Assembly (NCBI GenBank): GCA_003254905.1
Contig: QANU01048639.1
Location: 103,063-167,062, forward strand
Direction: 5' to 3'
DNA: 64,000 bases
DNA from: Nissolia schottii
Taxonomy: Eukaryota; Streptophyta; Magnoliopsida; Fabales; Fabaceae
In this document: positions 58,801-64,000 of the stretch, one piece after another
Position numbering within the stretch: position 1 is the stretch's first letter
Layout of the letters: every line of letters begins with the position of its first letter
Made by a program: the position numbers and the translations under genes
The notes under the pieces: generated by a model
Database searches by the model: none
What the model saw: only the letters and a program-made list of their open reading frames with translations
Told to the model about the DNA's origin: nothing

Positions 58801-61800
58801 TAATTTTCTGAATGATATTAAGTTGTTGCTATATTTTTTTAGATGTATTTGAAATCACATCGACTTGCTGAAGCTGAGATGGTCCAGAGGAAGATCCTGC
58901 ATATTTTGGAATTTTCAAAGGTTACTTTTTTCTTTCTTTTGTGAAATTCTTTCTCGGTCTTTGCTTTCACTGTTAATGGTGATTTATAGAAGTAGATTTT
59001 ATAAGAAAAACCTGGGATGTCGAAGAACCTGTTTTATGAAAGTATCCTTGTCGAACAATGCTTCTGAGAGGGTTTAGTTTCTTACTTATTAGTTCAATGT
59101 CATAAGAAAATGTTGTAAAGACAGTCATATCACAAAATATGTGATTGTCAAAAGCATGATGTAATTTGTGTAATACAGGGTTGGAATTCCTTGGACACAG
59201 TTATTGCAGCTGAATCTTTAGCTCTGACCCTGCAAGCATCATGTAACACAAAAGAATCGAAAGAACTTCTCGAAAGGTTACTACAATATTATTAATTTAT
59301 TAAATCTGGGGAATTAACTTTAGCTTTATGCGATATCCTGATTTTTCCCCCCTTGCAGATGCCTTAATACCAGGAGGGCCTTACTTCCAGATGACCATAT
59401 TCAGGTTTGTTGTACAGAGATTTTGGTAGTTCCCATTTTATTTATAGATTTCAAGTTCCACCAAATTTTATTGCAAAAAATTTAATGCTTACACAAAGAT
59501 ACTGTTCTTATTTGCACCTATGCTTGTGATGAATTGCTGGCTGTGTCCTTTTTTAAACCAGAGTAAAGATAAAGTCATTATATTTCCATTTTTACCCGTG
59601 CTCAGATTGGTGCAAACCTACTTCATCTAGCACGGGTGGCAATGCTTGACAGCACTCAGCGTAAAAAATTGGATGTTTCAAGAGCTAGAGCTGAGCTTGA
59701 TATGGCAAAGGATCATTTGCATAATTCCACAAGGTTTCTTTCTCAAATTTCTTTTGAATATCAAAACTTAATTAAACTATCTTATTTCTTTTTCAATCGT
59801 CCTTTCTTTGTTACAACTCAATTATTTGTCACTAGGAAAATGAAAATAGGGTATAATTTGCCCTTCTTTTCTGTGCACTCTTACATTTTTGTGATGGTCC
59901 ATTCCTCAATCCATCTCAGGATCGCACGCCAGTGTTTAGATAAAGCATTGAAACAAAAAGACAAGTTGAAGAAAAATAGCGCACCTGGAAATTCTAGAAA
60001 GGAGACCCACGATGCACTGCTCATATTGGTCAGTCTTTTTTTTTTTTTTTTTTTCTTTCATCATTTTCGTTCATCTGTCCTCTTCTCTTATGCATGTCTA
60101 TTAAAATAGAATTTGTGCTTGCTACTCTTCTGTGGATAAAAATTAATTTTGTACTATAATAGCAATGTAATTTTTACAGCTGCAATCGCTCAGTACCTTG
60201 TCATCCGTGGAGTTAGCCAAGCAGGAATTGCAGGAGATTCAGGTCAGATTATAAGCCTTAAGTAGTGCTACCGGGTTCAAGACCCAAAAATAATGAAAAA
60301 ATATTGCAAAACTAACATGGTGGGAACCCCCAGCTATTTTCATTATTAAAAAGGGGATAATATCCAATTACAAAGATCAGAACCACAGGTTCAGCACTCT
60401 CACACACTCAGAAACACAGAAAACAAGGGATGGTGCAAACCTGCCGGCTCAAAGGCCGAAAACCACTAACTCGTATCTAATTCTTCTGAAATCCTTTCCT
60501 TATCCATTCTCCCACACACACTCCTTGCCTCGTAGGCAAGGTTTATACAAGAATGGCAGCCCAAATTCTTCTTGTGCGCTTATATGCATTGTCCTCAAGG
60601 TAAGATAGAAGTCGAAAGAGGTCTAATATAACATTTCTACCTGGTCTAATTATTGTTCTTCTTTTGCAAAGCAGGAAGGGAATGATAATAACCTTGAGGC
60701 TAAGGAGGCACTGCTTCAGTGCATTAATGCTTACAAGGAGGTAAACATTAACTATTTACATGCTAATTTTTCTTGGGAGCTTTGCATACTTCAATTTTGC
60801 ATGGTTCTTGTAAACTATTGCCATCCTCTGGGATTTCTAATGCCGAATTTCTGTGGAATAATTGAGCATAGGTTGGTACTTCACATGTTTTCTTATTGTT
60901 GATTCTGGGTGCTATAGTAGGTGGTTGGTAGGAAGATGTGATAGGGAATTAGGAATATTCTACAGTATTATGTGAGAGTGATGCGTCGAAGGAATATTCC
61001 TACGGAGCGAAGGAGAGAGTGACCTGTGTGAGATGAAACTTGAAGAATATTATTGTATACCTATAAACTTACCCCTTTAATATGAACGGAATAGAGAAGA
61101 AAAATATTAGTCAGTTTAGCTTTTAGGAGTAGATTAGTAGCTTTAGTGGATTATTTCCCTATCAGTGATAAATGAACTATCTTGTCTTCTAGTTTTAGCA
61201 TGACCCTGTCGAGGCTACTGTTCTCAAATCAATGAATAGAAAAGAACACAGGGATGATAGTATATGATAAATGATTTGTTGGTGCACCAATAGGTTATTC
61301 ATCATAGTTAATTAATGTAGTAAGTAGCATGGTTTGGAGTAAAACCGAGTCTTGGAACATTATTTAATTTTAAGTCTAAAACAGTAAAACATTTGGGATG
61401 CTGGAAAGCATTAGCATATGTCAAGATTTATTTTCCTTAAGCCAGAAGTTACACAGAGAGCCATTCCTTGTTAAAAACGTGAGGTTTAGCATATAAATTG
61501 GTGAATATGTTATTTTGATGGTTCCATTCCTGCATTCAGGAAATGTAAATGTAATTTGATCAGTACTGATTGCACTTGGACTGTAGAAAAGGTCATGCTG
61601 AAGATTTTGCATTAGCCAATTGTCACATCCATAATTTGAAAAAGTAGATGTGAACATCTATTCTTCCTTTCCCATGTGATTTTGAAAATTCATCACAACT
61701 TTACTCTTCCTTTGCAGTTCGTCTCCGAGAAGTCGGTTCCCGACACACCTGACATAAGGAATGAGTACCTTTCATGTTTAAAGCGTGCTCGAAACCTGCT

Positions 61801-61837
61801 CGGTAATAAACTCGACGAAGAGCCGAGCAATCAATAG
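46829..61837 (+). CDS. Kinesin-light-chain-like tetratricopeptide (TPR) protein, 18 exons
   Basis: Exons, all joined in frame: 46829-46982, 48301-48399, 49894-50078, 50170-50274, 51795-51895, 52469-52547, 55334-55345, 55526-55591, 58039-58107, 58193-58249, 58843-58920, 59179-59276, 59359-59404, 59606-59733, 59920-60028, 60180-60242, 60675-60740, 61718-61837. This gives 1,635 nt, or 544 residues. The N-terminus ([16 protein letters not shown]) is basic and Ser/Ala-rich like an organelle-targeting peptide. A hydrophobic stretch, [15 protein letters not shown] (about residues 76-90), comes next. From about 130 to 375 lie about six TPRs ([45 protein letters not shown]). The C-terminus is helical and charged. 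TPRs bind partner proteins; the partner is unknown. All introns are GT-AG except intron 3 (GC-AG). Exon 2 rests on its splice sites and frame only. No stop is met. Confidence 0.9.
47443..48113 (-). mobile_element. 5'-truncated LINE (reverse transcriptase C-terminal remnant) in intron 1
   Basis: 671 bp flanked by a long target duplication, CAATTGAAGAGTTTTATA (47425-47442) and CAATTGAATAGTTTTATA (48114-48131), 17 of 18 matching. On the minus strand the remnant reads [26 protein letters not shown] and [13 protein letters not shown] with stops between, the C-terminal end of a plant LINE reverse transcriptase. It ends in a TTGTTGTTG tail. A 34-bp segment is duplicated in tandem (47487-47520, 47521-47554). 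Confidence 0.88.
50399..50562. mobile_element. MITE with 29-bp terminal inverted repeats in intron 4
   Basis: 164 bp. The left end TGAGAGTAAGAGGATCAAAT (and on to 50427) pairs with 50534-50562, with two mismatches in 29. No clear target duplication, so superfamily not assigned. Confidence 0.75.
50633..50793 (+). mobile_element. Au-like SINE in intron 4
   Basis: 161 bp with a tRNA-like head: an A-box-like TTAGTGCAACAATA and B box GTTCAAATCTTGG, then GAAACAATCTCTC, GGGTAAGGTCGTGTACA and GTAGTGGGCCACC, the order of the plant Au SINE. Target duplication ATTGTTGTTGATCAAGA (50616-50632) and ATTGTTGTTGATAAAGA (50794-50810), 16 of 17 matching. Confidence 0.92.
52718..54607 (-). pseudogene. gag-pol: Ty1/copia gag-protease-pre-integrase remnant in intron 6
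   Basis: From ATG 54607 on the minus strand: [18 protein letters not shown] and [12 protein letters not shown] of copia gag; a knuckle C-x2-C-x4-H-x4-C ([14 protein letters not shown], about 53790); protease [11 protein letters not shown] with intact DSG (about 53490); and GAG-pre-integrase [10 protein letters not shown] with [14 protein letters not shown] (about 52960-53060). Several frameshifts lie between. The copy stops near 52718, before the integrase core; reverse transcriptase, RNase H and the 3' LTR are absent. It lies antisense to the host gene. Confidence 0.9.
54852..55077 (-). repeat. 5' LTR of the intronic copia element
   Basis: 226 bp. The minus strand starts TGTAGCAGGAAG and ends TTTCAGAACA, with a TATA box (GTATATATACTG, about 54917-54928). 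Six bases further on is ATGGTATCA, a tRNA-Met type primer site, then the leader and gag. The short LTR is typical of several copia lineages. Confidence 0.82.
55651..55687 (+). mobile_element. 37-bp retroposon (extremely truncated LINE/SINE tail) in intron 8
   Basis: Only 37 bases (CACCAACCCCACATAG ... TTGTTG) sit between an 18-bp target duplication, TTGTTTTGTTTGATAAAG (55633-55650) and TTGTTTTGTTTGTTAAAG (55688-55705), 17 of 18 matching. The insert matches the 3' tail of the LINE in intron 1. Confidence 0.82.
56090..57227 (-). mobile_element. Copia-type solo LTR in intron 8
   Basis: 1,138 bp, plus-strand ends TGTAACTACGG and TTATTCACA, the same family as 36241-37376. The flanking 5-mers AAAAA and ATAAA differ by one base, so the duplication is weak evidence alone, but ends and length agree with the other copy. 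A minus-strand TATA box (CCTATATAAGTC, about 56730) is present. Several GTAATCGATTAC palindromes lie between 56820 and 56935. It is antisense to the host gene. Confidence 0.87.
58313..58335. repeat. A23 homopolymer in intron 10
   Basis: A run of 23 A. It could be the tail of an old retroposon or a simple repeat; the sequence around it is not recognised. Confidence 0.8.
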
Positions 61838-61895
61838 GGTTTCCAGAAGCTGAAAGAAAGAATCTTAAAAGGCAAATTTATAGTCAAGACAAAAT

Positions 61896-61901
61896 AATAA
61901 A
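61896..61901 (+). terminator. Candidate polyadenylation signal of the TPR gene
   Basis: AATAAA 59 bases after the stop codon (TAG 61835-61837), in AAAATAATAAAACC. Plant signals are loose, so the true cleavage site could lie further on. Confidence 0.4.
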
Positions 61902-62913
61902 ACCTTCAGGTCTTGGTGTCACAAAGCAATGTTGCATATCACGGACAATAGCATTATAATCTCAGATCAACTTTTGTGTGGCCAGGGTTTTCCATTATGG
62001 TCGTTAACACTTGTCAATTTGAGAGTGTCTTATTCACCAAAAGCCAATTTGTCCACAAGGGTGTAGTTGAGTTAACTCGGATTAATTTGACTATGATTCT
62101 AAATCAAGCTTTGTACAATTCCAAAAAATATTTATGCAATGTATACAAAAGTGTTGGCTATTCTGTTTCCAGCTAAATTGGTGTGGGCTCGACCAAGGTT
62201 TTGTCATTCATACTCATATTCGGAGGCTTGATTAAAGGTTAAATTGGCATAGAGTTCAATCCATTTAGAATTAGGAAGCACGTAGTAATGGGTAAATAAT
62301 AAAATAGGTGATAGTAGGAGGGTCCATTGCTTATCAAGAATTTGAATTCTAATGTAGTTTTTATTCGCTAAAGTTCACAACTTGGACAAGATTTGATGAG
62401 AGTCCGTGCACGCACAATTACTTCAAGAAAATTGTTAGATTTTTTTTTTTATCAAGGATTTTGTTAGAATGATGTGATATGATTTTCATTCTATTTATTT
62501 ATCAAACCACTTGTTTAAATTTTTTTAAAAATTTTGACAATATTTTCGACCAAGGTTATCAAACTCGAGAGTTTAAGTAAACACGTGGAGCCTCTGTAAA
62601 CTCGGATCATAAACTCGTACGATTTTGCCTATTATTAAAAAAATGTTAAAAAAATATTTTAAAAAACTATTATGCTACAAAAATATATTTAATAAAACTT
62701 GAAATTCATAAATACTTTTAACTCCATAACAAAGCACAAATAAAGATGAAATATATGAGTTTTATGTTCAATTCATACATAATACATAATGCATATGTTT
62801 GAACCAGAACATGTTCTCCTCCACATAAACTTAATGACAAACAAAATCTATCAACACAAGAGAGAGGTGGTGTGTTGAGCAACCAACATAGTAAATGTAT
62901 ATAAATAATAATG
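61902..62913. other. Intergenic region, nothing recognised
   Basis: AT-rich, with short open frames only and no domain or repeat that I can name. Its first part is probably the 3' UTR of the TPR gene. Confidence 0.5.
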
Positions 62914-63225
62914 TCACTCATTCTTGACAGAAGTAGCCTGCTTCGAGCCGATAGCCTTTGTTTCTAGAACAATGTCACTCACTCAAGCTTGGTGATGACT
63001 TCGAGGGGCATGTCCTTTGTTTCTAGAACTTTCAAGAACACAAATATCTAGGAGATGACACACACAATAGCATAAACACCGAAGATGCCAACGAGTCCCA
63101 TAGTATTGAGCATCACAAGAAGTGAGTATGTGACGATGATATCTCCAATCCAAAACACTAAAGCACAGATAGCGATGCAGAGGTCACGCACCCTGGTAGG
63201 AAAGATTTCTGAGTAAAGGATGAAA
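62914..63225 (-). pseudogene. C-terminal fragment of a tonoplast monosaccharide transporter (TST/TMT-like)
   Basis: The minus strand reads SEIFPTRVRDLCIAICALVF, then WIGDIIVTYSL..MLNTMGL and FGVYAIVCVIS, then a TAG where the family has Trp, then FVFLKVLETKDMPLEVIT. This is the conserved last part of plant tonoplast monosaccharide/proton antiporters (major facilitator superfamily). The end is rearranged: a TTCTAGAAACAAAGG word occurs twice, and the second copy leads into IGSKQATSVKNE and a stop at 62914-62916. Upstream of SEIFP the homology fades and the sequence is unrelated. With only two of twelve membrane segments and no promoter it is a dead fragment, possibly carried here by a mobile element. 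Confidence 0.85.
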
Positions 63226-63379
63226 TACATATGATGGATTAGCAATAAAGCACGACGAAGGAGCACAATGGAGCACAATAGCACGACAGAGCACGATTGC
63301 AAGCGCAACTGTGAATGGCAACTCTGAAACACTAAACAACCTACATCCAAAAACTCAGAGACGTCGTTTTGCTTGTGTT

Positions 63380-64000
63380 CACAAGTAATTCGTAAAGGGT
63401 ACGAGGTTACCTGAACGAGTGAGGAAGGCGCCTTGACGGAAGCTCAAAGGCTGGGAGCGAAGGGTCCGAGCGGTTTCGGAGGCCTGGACGGACGGCTCCG
63501 AGCAGGTTGGGAGGCTTGGACGGAAGCTCTGAGCAAGTTCCTTTCGGAGAGAGTGCGGCGGCGGGGTGTACCTGCAAAGGCACTCCGACGCTCAAGTAAG
63601 CACAGGGATTAGGAGAGTTCTCTAAGAGGAGAATAAGAGGTACCTCGTGACCCAAGGGGTCGCGTGCTTTTATAGGCGAGCTTGGAGTGCAAGGATAGAG
63701 GTAAGATAGAGATAAGACGAGGGAGTTTGCTTATCTCTTCCTGTTTATCTTTCCCCGGTTTATCTTTCCCCCGGTTTATCTTTCCCGCTTATCCAGGAGT
63801 TGGTTGCAGATTAGGGAGAGGAGGTCGCTGCTATCTTCTCTTAGCCTTGTTGGGCCGAACGGGGTTCGGAAGTTTTGGGCTTGCGACCTCCTCTTCTTCT
63901 AAGTGCCACGAGACTCCCTCCCTTTGGGCCAGTCTGACCAGGTGGGGAGAGCCTCTTCTGCTCCTTAGCGGGTTGGGCCCCTCGGGTCTTTTAGAGAACG
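63380..64000 (-). mobile_element. GC-rich LTR-like segment, running off right edge
   Basis: On the minus strand there is a TATA box GCCTATAAAAGCACG (about 63668-63682) and, about 80 bases on, GAGCGTCGGAGTGCCTTTGC, a word common near the end of R in plant LTRs. Imperfect repeats of GGACGGA(C/A)GCTC..GAGC follow (63430-63540). Lineage and exact ends cannot be set without the other LTR. Confidence 0.5.

Noticed and set aside
59636..60109. 157-codon frame starting [11 protein letters not shown], considered as a separate small gene
   Set aside because: It is exon 14 read through its intron; splice sites at 59733/59920 restore the TPR protein frame.

Overview
This is plant nuclear DNA: an 18-exon gene beside a deep stack of nested LTR retrotransposons, plus a plant Au-like SINE, a LINE fragment, a MITE and a hAT element. 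I infer a legume, probably of the bean/soybean group. That rests on the GTAATCGATTAC-rich copia LTRs and the retrotransposon style, which I associate with those genomes; no marker gene proves it.

Region 1-43,590 is almost entirely nested Ty3/gypsy DNA. The oldest visible layer is an LTR of a Tekay/Del-like element ('LTR-D', minus strand), now split into 10428-10894, 18399-20074 and 21454-22108. Into or beside it went: element A (minus; LTR 483-10427, PBS, start of gag at 314-1); element 2 (plus, 10895-18398); a 1.38-kb hAT element (20075-21453, 8-bp target duplication); and element B (minus, Tekay-like, 22109-~43590, 5' truncated). LTR A contains element 1 (plus, 1511-8395). Element B was split twice: by Athila/Tat-like element C (minus, 26292-39051), which landed inside B's integrase, and by an A-family solo LTR (39988-42835), inside its RNase H. 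Element C carries an element-1-family solo LTR (27263-28889) in its own LTR and a copia solo LTR (36241-37376) in gag. Most joints are confirmed by 5-bp target-site duplications (TSDs), so the insertion order can be read directly.

Elements 1 and 2 are non-autonomous: each has LTRs, a tRNA-Asp primer site and a gag or gag-protease frame, but no reverse transcriptase, RNase H or integrase. They share LTR tips, primer type, a U3 block and a post-coding hairpin with the pol-bearing element C, so they were probably mobilised by such an element. A dyad motif, TCGCTnAGCGA, is clustered in the LTRs of elements 1, 2 and C, with looser CGCTCAGCG clusters in the A and B families. Three Tekay-like LTR families carry arrays of tiny hairpins whose stems vary together.

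43,591-46,828 is AT-rich intergenic DNA with no gene I can support. 46,829-61,837 is the one convincing host gene: 18 exons on the plus strand encoding a 544-residue tetratricopeptide protein related to kinesin light chain, with a 12-bp micro-exon and a GC-AG intron. Its introns hold a LINE fragment, a MITE, an Au-like SINE, the 5' part of a copia element, a 37-bp retroposon and a copia solo LTR. After it come a C-terminal pseudogene fragment of a tonoplast monosaccharide transporter (about 62.9-63.2 kb) and a GC-rich, LTR-like segment running off the right edge.
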